This document shows positions 35,101 through 41,992 of a DNA stretch of 45,625 nucleotides, piece by piece. The stretch spans positions 1 through 45,625 of the forward strand of contig DATMQA010000122.1 of NCBI GenBank assembly GCA_035566895.1, given 5' to 3'. The notes under the pieces are model-generated. The model worked only from the letters and a program-made list of their open reading frames with translations, was not told where the DNA came from and did not search any database. This DNA is from DATMQA01 sp035566895 (GTDB lineage: Bacteria; Verrucomicrobiota; Verrucomicrobiia; Limisphaerales; UBA8199). The translations under genes were made by a program, and so were the position numbers. Each line of letters opens with the position of its first letter. Position 1 is the stretch's first letter.

Positions 35101-35806
35101 GTTCGGCTCCTGGCTCTGGTGGCTCTACGAGAGCGGGGCGGACAAGAAGGGCAGTTTCAGCTCATCGTTGTATGGCTGGCGGACCAATGGCGATTTCGGC
35201 CTTGTCCTCAACAGCACCACGCGTTACCCGACCTTCTACGCCTTCAAGCTCATGCATTATTTCACGCAGCCCGGCGATACGATTCTCGACGTCACGAGCA
35301 GCAATCCGTTTCTTGCCGTGTACGCGTCGCAACGAACCAACGGGACCCTCAACCTCCTGGTCATTAACAAAGATCGCACCAATACCGCCAATCAAACGAT
35401 AAACGTCGCGGGGTTCTCGCCCGACTCCATCGCGCTGCTGCGCTCGTATGGCATTCCGCAGGATGAAGCGGCGCGCACCAACGCCCCCGTTGCCATGCAG
35501 GACATCGCCACCAACCAACTGGTCATTTCGCGCGGGAGCTTCACCAGCTCGTTTGGCCCCTACTCGATGACGCTGTTCAGCCTGACGCCCACCGGCCCGA
35601 CGTTGACGGTGTCGCGCCCGGTGAACAACGTGCTGGTGATTTCCTGGCCATATCCTTCCACTGGCTGGAACCTCAAACAAAACAGCGATCTCGCCACCGG
35701 CAACTGGGCGCCCTCATCCGCAATCGTCCAGAATGACGGTACGAACAACTTCATCACCATCAGCCCGCCGACAGGCAATTTATTCTTCAGGCTAACTAAC
35801 CAGTAA
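32111..35806 (+). CDS. Secreted multidomain glycosidase: LamG, beta-helix, GH51-like, FYRL-type module
   Basis: 1231 residues. A signal peptide (about 27-49, RLFVLLVLGTGLRLSTVHAA) follows an unusual N-terminal extension, so the true start may be later. A LamG/ConA-like domain spans about 53-225. An Fn3-like unit (about 262-350) has VTYQFHAVVSNALGISYG. A right-handed beta-helix (about 355-690) opens with NTGDSGPGSLRQVISDA and closes with DIGAVEIG. A clan-A glycosidase similar to alpha-L-arabinofuranosidases (about 695-1150) has RYPGGSLADAYHW, VNYGSGSAAEAADWVRCAN, acid/base E821 in YWEVGNE, and probable nucleophile E964 in LLCTENN. The last ~55 residues are the recurrent module, ending LFFRLTNQ. 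It probably attacks arabinose- or uronate-containing polysaccharide outside the cell. Confidence 0.88.
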   Translation: MSTGIKSEYFELLPVWKAHGGRNPVLRRVARLFVLLVLGTGLRLSTVHAAVTNVVWYRLGETDAGAAPGAVATNTDDLIGTRNLRAAGTPFYTNGVSASASSHVGSSLAVQFSGAGQYFTNTAIGLTNNFCFEAWVRPDSVTRNQIIAYNGDASADGWGIYQNGTNYLAVFGGVGLFGGGTATAGTWTHLALARESGQANLFVNGIASAHPTNSILLPVVKGDWFAIGANGGPPANLVFSGAIDEVRVFTFGTGQFATSQLLVNLQRVTTQAASDLTSTSATLEGSANPCALSSSGWFEWGPTTSYGNTTAAQPLGNGTSPTNFSAALTGLLSGVTYQFHAVVSNALGISYGANAAIPVPPPPTVTNTGDSGPGSLRQVISDAAPGSSIFFAPGVVGIIALSNGPLVIDKPLSIVGPGPKVLSLSGSGTTVLDLTNGDVSVSGLTFVNSGGGSTSPVINNSVNLMLNNCSFIDCPGICVMHNSNNLALLNSSFILNGEGLGIAPGATAAVTNCTFGDNAAFNGGAISNAGTLFLIDCTVAFNVAYNSAGGIYSTGTTYVGNSVVAENSTYPGGVYVAQDLAGAFISLGYNFIGAGDGSTGFTNGINQDQLGTSASPLNPLLNGQLSLYNGGPTFTFMPGITSPLIDRGKSFGATTDQRGYLRTVDFAEFPNAPGGDGTDIGAVEIGSSYPCTSNCATVTVDTSRTLRTEDERWFGANTAVWNNSLDTAATVSFMGEMGCRTLRYPGGSLADAYHWSSNYWIGNRTGPTPFTNFMHLATNAGANVFITVNYGSGSAAEAADWVRCANVTNHCGFKYWEVGNECYSSTEMDINTNAPYQAQDPWTYAMRFRDYYNAMKAVDPTIKIGAVVLPGEDTLSLYKGHNAYNPRTGLFHDGWAPVLLSTFATNGVLPDFLIHHFYPESGLESDSLLLQAPANWANDAADLRQEITDYIGSAGTNIELLCTENNSDASYSQGRQSTSLVNGLYLADSLAQIMKTEFGSWLWWLYESGADKKGSFSSSLYGWRTNGDFGLVLNSTTRYPTFYAFKLMHYFTQPGDTILDVTSSNPFLAVYASQRTNGTLNLLVINKDRTNTANQTINVAGFSPDSIALLRSYGIPQDEAARTNAPVAMQDIATNQLVISRGSFTSSFGPYSMTLFSLTPTGPTLTVSRPVNNVLVISWPYPSTGWNLKQNSDLATGNWAPSSAIVQNDGTNNFITISPPTGNLFFRLTNQ

Positions 35807-36140
35807 AACGAAGCGTCAAAAGTCCGGGGTGTGCGGGTGTGCGGCCGTTTAAGACGTCATGGTTTCGCGGTATCCGGATTCGGGTAAAGATAGATTTCCG
35901 CTTGCCGTTCTGGACCTGCAAACACGACCCGGTTTCCGTGTCGTCAGGCACCTCGCGGCCTTCGGTTGTCAGACTTCCTGGTCATTTGGCATCCTCGTCC
36001 TTGTCCAATCGACGGCGGGCCACCAACGGACCAAAGGGCGAAACAGGCGAATGAGCATACTCTCGAGTACCGCAATCATCCGGGCCGACCAGCTCAACTC
36101 GAACCAGAGAGACGTCGTCACGCTTATGGTCAATAAAGTC
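35807..36140. other. Convergent spacer without recognisable features
   Basis: 333 bases between the glycosidase and the convergent methyltransferase-like gene. Open frames here run antisense through the neighbouring gene and have no homology I recognise. There is no T-tailed hairpin and no clear repeat array. Confidence 0.5.
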
Positions 36141-36575
36141 TTAATAGACATAAGGGAGCATGCGCCAGGTCGTGGCTGCGTATTGAGCATACTCGGGATA
36201 ACGCGCCGCGACGAGCGCCTCCTCGATGGAGATTCGCATCACGGCGCAGGCCAAAACCAACCCACCACACAAACCGGTGGTCCAGGACCAGTGCCCGGCT
36301 ACGCCAGCCCAGGTGAACAGGCACATCGCCGCGTAGATCGGATGCCGGACGTACCTATAGGGTCCGCCCGTGACCAAGCCTCCTTCAGTCGGATCAGCCA
36401 CCACATGGTAGCTGCGCCAGCCGAACGTTACCCGCGCCCAGAGGAACAGCAGAAATGCCACCACTTGTAAAGAAATGACGAGCGGAGAGGGTGAGAAAAG
36501 GCTCCGCATAGCCAGCAAACCGAGCCCGCCGCCAATCATCCCGAAGTAACCAATGATCGATAGGATCTTCATCAT
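36141..36575 (-). CDS. Isoprenylcysteine carboxyl methyltransferase-like membrane protein
   Basis: 144 residues with about four helices. The ICMT/PEMT signature is clear: GGPYRYVRHPIYAAM (SAM and headgroup site) and the C-terminal EEALVAARYPEYAQYAATTW, with RMLPYVY after it. The family methylates small lipid-like or thiol/amine substrates at the membrane; in bacteria the substrates are mostly unknown. It starts at a double ATG (36575). It stands alone on the minus strand. Confidence 0.88.
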   Translation of the reverse strand: MMKILSIIGYFGMIGGGLGLLAMRSLFSPSPLVISLQVVAFLLFLWARVTFGWRSYHVVADPTEGGLVTGGPYRYVRHPIYAAMCLFTWAGVAGHWSWTTGLCGGLVLACAVMRISIEEALVAARYPEYAQYAATTWRMLPYVY

Positions 36576-37499
36576 AGGGCCGGCAAGGCAAGGGCAGCTT
36601 AACCATGATTATCAGGCGCAGCGTGCACGGCACCGTGCACGATTGATTTCTGTAAGCCTGCCTGTTCCCATGGGCTTATCAAAGCAGGAGTGTGAATTTC
36701 TGTCGAGAATAATCAGAGAAACGAAAATCTGAATAGAACCGGCCCTTCGGGCGGAGGCTGGTGCGGAGCCAGCCCCCGCCTTGGCCGATTTGCGGGAGCG
36801 ACCTTGGACTCAAACTAATTAGAATGTCAAAGAGCGCGAAACGACTGAGGTTGAGCCCCGATTAAGGAGGCAGCAGCCGGAGCGGTTTGAAAAACATCTT
36901 TTGTTTTGGCGCGGATAGCCGCGGATGATCCGCGGCTGGGTGGGGTGGTAGATCTGCAAGTTGGAAGCGGGTGTTAACATGAGTGGGTGGCTTAGGATTG
37001 AAAAAAAATATCAACCTTGATTTACCTTGATTCACCTTGATTTCAGGGGTTTTTAACCTGGACTCAACCTTGACTGGAACCTTGACGGAACCTTGACGGA
37101 ACCTTGACGGAACCTTGACTGGACCTGGATTTTTGATGTTTTGAGTTGGCCTCAAGCCCATAACTCCGGAAGGATTTCATTTTGAACTCCGAATAGCGAC
37201 CGATAGTGACGGAACGGCGGGAGTGAAAGTGCGCGCGGGGCTGGCAGGCACCGAGCAAAATGGTTGGGAGCCCCTGAGGGAGGGGCGAGCATAATTCATC
37301 GCTTGAGAACATGGATTCTCTTTCTCAATGCCGGCCGCGTTACCGGTTTTCGGCCGATACGGGCGGCAGGCGCGATTGGGCGCCAAGTATGCGACAGCAT
37401 AAAAGGATCCAATTGTTTAGGGTATCGAATATGAGATGGAGGCATGAGGTGGGACCGAAACAAGAAGGAACCGAGGAGAACAGTTCGGCCTGGACGGAG
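36576..37499. other. Intergenic region with hairpins and an 11-base array
   Basis: No supportable gene. Features: an imperfect 12-bp hairpin at 36750-36780 (GGCGGAGGCTGG with CCAGCCCCCGCC, 7-base loop); a perfect 10-bp palindrome at 36917-36937 (AGCCGCGGAT g ATCCGCGGCT); and the array at 36997-37125. Minus-strand open frames across 37064-37390 consist partly of repeat and are not convincing. Confidence 0.55.
36997..37125. repeat. A-tract followed by ACCTTGA(C/T) tandem arrays
   Basis: GATTGAAAAAAAATAT is followed by 10-base units (ACCTTGATTT ACCTTGATTC ACCTTGATTT). After a short gap come 11-base units (AACCTTGACGG three times, flanked by AACCTTGACTGG on both sides). The two arrays share the ACCTTGA core. 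Confidence 0.75.
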
Positions 37500-37765
37500 T
37501 TAATGATACCAAGAACAAACCCCTTTGCTGGCAGGATTTAGCTGAGTTAACGATACCAAGACCCCTTTCAGGGTGAGGGACCACTGGAAGGCAAAGGTCT
37601 GGTCACCGCGCGCCTGGGGAATGGCCGCCTGGCTGCCGGGCGCGCCGCCTTGGAGCGTGAACGCGAGTTGCAGGCCGAATCTCTGGTAAGGGTCGACAAA
37701 ATTGCTTTTTTGACGGGGCGCCCGACATTTTGTACGCTGCGCGGGTAAATTAAGGGTCTAAATTA
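37500..37765 (-). pseudogene. C-terminal coding remnant, no start
   Basis: On the minus strand an open stretch of about 85 codons lies between TAG (near 37765) and TAA (37502-37500) and lacks a start codon. Its middle reads NFVDPYQRFGLQLAFTLQGG, then GSQAAIPQARGDQTFAFQWS and LTLKG. This has the amphipathic beta-strand look of a secreted or outer-membrane protein. I do not recognise the family. It seems to be the 3' end of a deleted gene. The two TTAAYGATACCAAGA sequences (near 37500 and 37550) may be a small duplication in it. Confidence 0.4.
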
Positions 37766-37826
37766 AGGGTCCAACAACTGGCATGAGAGCGCAACCTCTC
37801 ACGCCTTTAATGGAAGGAAAAAGCGT

Positions 37827-38825
37827 ATGCAGAGCAAAATGATGGCGATGTGTTTGATCGTGAGCGGCTTACTCGTTGTGGCCGCTGGGTGCGGTAAACC
37901 AGAGAACGCTGGCCCAGCGACCCAGGCAGCCCCCAAGCCGGCCAGTGCGGCCAAAGCTGATCCAGCCCCGACGGCAGAAAAGCTGGTGGCGCAAACAACC
38001 AACGCATTCGCAGCCGCGACCAACACGGCGGGAACGACCTTGGCGGCGGCGGTCAAGGCGGCCGATACCGCGGCGACTCCCGTGAGCGAGGCCGCGCTTA
38101 AAGCCGCCGATGCCCCCAACCCGGCCGCGGACAAGTCTCAAGGCGCCGTTGGGCAGGCCACGGCCACCATAGCAAACCTTTCGCAGGACCAAATGGTCCG
38201 GGGATTGGAGGATGCTTTGGCAAAAGGCCTGCAACAAGCCATTGCCAGATTGGGGCATGACGGCGGATTTCTTACGAACGTGAACGTCAAAATCCCCATG
38301 CCGGAGAAAATGCAGAAGGTCGAGAACGCGCTGCGCGCGATGAAGCAGGACAAGTTGGCGGATGACTTCGTCACCACGATGAACCATGCCGCCGAGCAGG
38401 CGGTGCCCGAAGCCGGCAGTGTTTTTGCCGATACCCTCAAGCAAATGTCCATCCAGGACGCCCAATCCATTCTCACCGGCCCCAACGATGCCGCCACGCG
38501 GTATTTTCAAAAGACCACGCAGACCAACCTGTATGCCAGGTTCTACCCTATCGTCCAAAAGGCCACGGAGAAGACCGGCGTCACCGCCGCATACAAGAAC
38601 CTGATGGACAAGGCAAATGTCGGTCAGGGCCTGGGAAGTCTCGGCAGCGCGCTCGGCGGTTCGCTGCTGGGTAAGGATTCGTTGGACATTGACGCCTATG
38701 TCACCGGCAAAGCCATGGACGGACTGTTCAAAATGGTCGCCGAGGAGGAGCAGCAGATCCGGCAAAATCCAGTGGCGCGAACGACCGATATGCTGCAAAA
38801 GGTTTTCGGAGCCTTTCAGAAATAG
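37827..38825 (+). CDS. DUF4197 lipoprotein
   Basis: 332 residues. A lipoprotein signal (MAMCLIVSGLLVVAAGC) places it in a membrane. A low-complexity Ala/Pro/Thr linker (about 25-115) follows. The DUF4197 domain (about 120-325) has the pattern GLEDALAKGLQQAIARLG, VNVKIPMPEKMQKVENALR, SIQDAQSILTGPNDAATRYF and DIDAYVTGKAMDGLF. The domain has no assigned function. A strong site (GGAAGGA) precedes the ATG. It is a single-gene unit. The linker is longer than in most family members. Confidence 0.92.
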   Translation: MQSKMMAMCLIVSGLLVVAAGCGKPENAGPATQAAPKPASAAKADPAPTAEKLVAQTTNAFAAATNTAGTTLAAAVKAADTAATPVSEAALKAADAPNPAADKSQGAVGQATATIANLSQDQMVRGLEDALAKGLQQAIARLGHDGGFLTNVNVKIPMPEKMQKVENALRAMKQDKLADDFVTTMNHAAEQAVPEAGSVFADTLKQMSIQDAQSILTGPNDAATRYFQKTTQTNLYARFYPIVQKATEKTGVTAAYKNLMDKANVGQGLGSLGSALGGSLLGKDSLDIDAYVTGKAMDGLFKMVAEEEQQIRQNPVARTTDMLQKVFGAFQK

Positions 38826-38861
38826 CCTGGCGCTTTGGAACCGGCCCTGGCAAGGCTCAAG

Positions 38862-38882
38862 GTTCCCACCAGGAACATTTTT
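38862..38882 (+). terminator. Weak terminator candidate after the DUF4197 gene
   Basis: GTTCC (38862-38866), loop CACCA, GGAAC (38872-38876), then ATTTTT. The stem is only 5 bp. It lies between convergent genes, 37 bases after the stop. Confidence 0.35.
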
Positions 38883-38919
38883 CCGGTCAGTGTGTTTACG
38901 CGGAATCCTGGACGGCGGC

Positions 38920-41736
38920 TCACCGCCCGATTTCCAGGCTGTTGAAGTAGGCGTCGTGGGGGGAGTTCGAGCCGGCGCTGTAGTTGAAGAACCGCACCGT
39001 GTCCACCGGGCCGCTGGCCGCCAGCGTTCCGGTGAAGGTCGAGGGGGAACCGCCATTGGGGGTGGTGGTCACGGAATAGGTGGTCGCGCCGGTCAACGTG
39101 AATTCGATGTGCAGGCCGCCATCGGTGAAAAGGATGCTCGTGGACCCCGAGGCGCCGCTGCCGTCGTGCATGCGGTATTCGGTGTCGCCCCCGGTGAAGT
39201 AAAACTCGAACACGTCGGTCGCGCCGTTGCGCAGGCCGAAGCCAACCTTGCCCGCGCCGATGCCGCCGCCGTTTTCGACGGCGGTGTTGATGTAGCCGTT
39301 GTCCAGGTCGAGCTTGACGACCTGGCCCACGCCCAGCGGCGCGTTGAACACGCGCACCGCCTCCGACATCGTGCCGCCGTTGGCATAAATACCCCAGGAC
39401 TTATTGCCGACGGTGTTGATGTTGCCCGAGGCGCCGCTGCCGTTGCCCGAGGAATCCGCCACGAAAAATCCGCCGCTGCCCCCGCCACTCGTGTCGGCGT
39501 TCAAGGCCCAGGCGCCGAACCCAACCCCGCCGTTATCATCCGTGTTCCACGAGTCGCCGTCGTTATAAACCGGGTTGCTGGCGTTATCCGCGCCCAGCAG
39601 GGCAGGGGTTCTGACCCGGTAGAATCGCGCCGGCGCGCTGCCGACGATATTGGTATGGACCAGGTTGGTCGTGCCCGTGTTCGTTGCCACAATCACGGGG
39701 CTCAGATCGTTGAAGGGAGTCGCCGGCCCGTTTGTGAGATAGGCCGCGGCCTGCAATAAATAGCTCCGTCCGCTCACCGTTGTCCACGTGACGCGCGCGT
39801 TCGTGCCCTCCTCCTGGGTAATGGAAACGATGCGAAAGTCCGACGCGGGATCGAGCGGGTCAGTTCCGGCCAGAAACTCGTTGGTATTGCTTTGACCGTC
39901 ACCATCCGCGTCGAGGTTCGGGTCCAACACGATGGTGGCGGCGGTCAGGGTGCCGCCCTGCTTGCGGAAATGGCCGCAGGAGTTGGTCAGGATCAGGATA
40001 TCGACCACCAGCGCCGCCCCGCTGTTGAGCTGCACGGTGCCGTTGCGCACATCCATCACAGCGTCGTGGGCGGCGTTCGTTACGTATAGCGTGCCGCCGC
40101 TGAGCGTAGCTGCACCGAGTGCGCCATTGACGCAATCGCCCACGATCAGGTTGGTGTGCACGCTCACGATACCTCCCGATTGCGTTAAGGTGCCGGTGTA
40201 GCCCGGGCTGTAACCGACGAACAGCGTCCCGATGTTCGTGGCCATGCCGCCCGAGACCACGAGGGCGGCGTCATGGTCCTGCCCGATGATGACGGTCCCG
40301 CCGCTCCCATCCAGGTCGCCCCCGCCGACCACGACGAAATTGGCGCTGAGGCTCGAGAGAAATGTCAATTCTCCGCCGGTAAACAAATATAAATCTCCCG
40401 ACGCTTCCGCGTTGGTGCCGCCAAGTTTCACGTCTGACACCAGGGCCGTGGCGTTGGAGATGGTCATCTGGGCGCTGCCCACCGGTCCGATGAACACCGT
40501 TCCGTTCGTCGCGGTTAACGTCGCGCCGTCGATAACCTCGAAGGTGGCGGAGGAATTGGTTCCTCCCGCAAGGATGAGATCGCCCGAAATGTTCACCACG
40601 GAGCTGGCAATGGTGACCGTCGCGGTCGAGCCGAGGCTGCCCCCGACACTCATGCCGCCGGGAAATTCGTTGGTGCCGCCCAGGAGCGCGACGGTGCCAT
40701 TGGTGATTTGAGCCATGGTCGTGAGTTGCAGGATGCCGCCGATGTTAGTGAAACTGCCGTTGGGGCCGCTCACGAAGAGGCTGTCGGCCTGGACCAGCCC
40801 GCTCTGGAGCGTGAATGAGCCTTTGCGGACCTCGAGGGCGCCGGTGCCGCTGTCATTGGTGACGGCCAACGTGGCATTCCGCATGAAGAAACTGCACGGC
40901 GCCGTGGGCGCCGTTTCGTCGCCGACGCGCAGCACCCCCGTGCAGAGGAGCAGGCTGTTGGAAAGCGCAAACGAACCTTGCGAGCCGGCGCCGCTGCCCA
41001 GTTGCAATCCCTGCGCCAGATTGGTGCCGCCGGACTGCACGAAAGTTGCCGCGCCATCGCGGCCGACGAGCATTGTGCTGTTCGTGTGGCTCAGCACGCC
41101 GCCGCTCATAATTACCTTGGCCCTGAAGATGGCCGGCATCGTGGCCACTGCCAGCGTGCCGGTCACGGTCAACGCGCCGCCTAAAATGTTGAGCACACCC
41201 GAGCCATTGGTCCCATCCCCCACGTTCACGTCGGCAAGCTGCGCCGAGCCGGAATTGAGCGTGAACGTGCCGTCGCCGGACGCGCCGGGGAAGCTTGGCC
41301 CGCCCAGGCTCGTCAATCCGTCCACCTGGACGCTGGAGCCGGTAATAGTGAAATTTCCTCCCCTTTCCACCGCGAGAAAGTCCAGCACCTCCAACGGCGT
41401 GCTCGTGCCGGCGTTGTTGAGCCGCAGCGTGTTCAACGAGTTGCTCGACACCCCGAGGGTGATGCTCGTCACCATCATGGTGCCGGGAAAACCGCTGGCA
41501 GTGGTCGCGTCGATGGTGATTGTCTTGGTTCCCGAGTTGGTGATGAAATTTGCCGTTGTGGCATCGGGCAAGCTGAACGACCAGTTTGTATCCGTTTCCC
41601 ATTTGCCGGAGTTGAACAGGATCCAGGAATCGGCAACCTGCGCCTCCACTGGCGCGACGCCCACGGCCAGCAACGTGAGGACAACCGCGCGGGTCCGCAG
41701 CCCAGCCGCGATGATTTTCCTCAGCCGGGCGTGCAT
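38920..41736 (-). CDS. Secreted beta-strand-repeat protein with Ca-binding and FYRV modules
   Basis: 938 residues from the ATG at 41736, chosen because GGGGGGAG lies nine bases upstream and the signal peptide follows at once (TRAVVLTLLAVGVAPVEAQ). The body (about 40-640) is made of autotransporter-type beta-strand repeats: SGGVLSHTNSTMLVGRDG, QSGGIVSVHTNLIVGDC and LSGGTLYVTNAAHDAVMDVR. Next comes a thrombospondin-3/EF-hand-like loop (DADGDGQSNTNEFLAGTDP) joined to one copy of the recurrent module (VTWTTVSGRSYLLQ to ARFYRVRTP). A C-terminal beta-sandwich (about 700-938) is Gly/Asp rich and ends YFNSLEIGR. No autotransporter barrel or PEP tail is present, so its surface attachment is unclear. 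Confidence 0.85.
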   Translation of the reverse strand: MHARLRKIIAAGLRTRAVVLTLLAVGVAPVEAQVADSWILFNSGKWETDTNWSFSLPDATTANFITNSGTKTITIDATTASGFPGTMMVTSITLGVSSNSLNTLRLNNAGTSTPLEVLDFLAVERGGNFTITGSSVQVDGLTSLGGPSFPGASGDGTFTLNSGSAQLADVNVGDGTNGSGVLNILGGALTVTGTLAVATMPAIFRAKVIMSGGVLSHTNSTMLVGRDGAATFVQSGGTNLAQGLQLGSGAGSQGSFALSNSLLLCTGVLRVGDETAPTAPCSFFMRNATLAVTNDSGTGALEVRKGSFTLQSGLVQADSLFVSGPNGSFTNIGGILQLTTMAQITNGTVALLGGTNEFPGGMSVGGSLGSTATVTIASSVVNISGDLILAGGTNSSATFEVIDGATLTATNGTVFIGPVGSAQMTISNATALVSDVKLGGTNAEASGDLYLFTGGELTFLSSLSANFVVVGGGDLDGSGGTVIIGQDHDAALVVSGGMATNIGTLFVGYSPGYTGTLTQSGGIVSVHTNLIVGDCVNGALGAATLSGGTLYVTNAAHDAVMDVRNGTVQLNSGAALVVDILILTNSCGHFRKQGGTLTAATIVLDPNLDADGDGQSNTNEFLAGTDPLDPASDFRIVSITQEEGTNARVTWTTVSGRSYLLQAAAYLTNGPATPFNDLSPVIVATNTGTTNLVHTNIVGSAPARFYRVRTPALLGADNASNPVYNDGDSWNTDDNGGVGFGAWALNADTSGGGSGGFFVADSSGNGSGASGNINTVGNKSWGIYANGGTMSEAVRVFNAPLGVGQVVKLDLDNGYINTAVENGGGIGAGKVGFGLRNGATDVFEFYFTGGDTEYRMHDGSGASGSTSILFTDGGLHIEFTLTGATTYSVTTTPNGGSPSTFTGTLAASGPVDTVRFFNYSAGSNSPHDAYFNSLEIGR

Positions 41737-41992
41737 GGTCCGGTTCTCCCCCCGGTTCCCGGGCCAGGGCCATCGCGGAACCCGGACGGGCGGATTTGCC
41801 GTTGGTCTGATGCTCGGATGATATGTCTCATACCATTTACTAATGCGAAATTCAAGCAAAATTTGGCTCATTCCCTAACTAGGGGAACGAGGTTTTACCA
41901 ATGGGAACAAACCACGCCGCCGCTTGATTTCACTGAAAACAGGATTAGATTCCTCCGATCCTCCGAACCTGGTCGCCGAATACTCGGACGTG

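Noticed and set aside
35859..36470. 203-codon plus-strand open frame
   Set aside because: It is antisense to the methyltransferase-like gene for most of its length and lacks motifs.
37020..37115. CRISPR array
   Set aside because: The repeated units are 10-11 bases with no spacers, and no cas genes are present.
38617..39759. 380-codon plus-strand open frame
   Set aside because: It crosses out of frame through the DUF4197 gene and antisense through the beta-strand-repeat gene; both of these are well supported.
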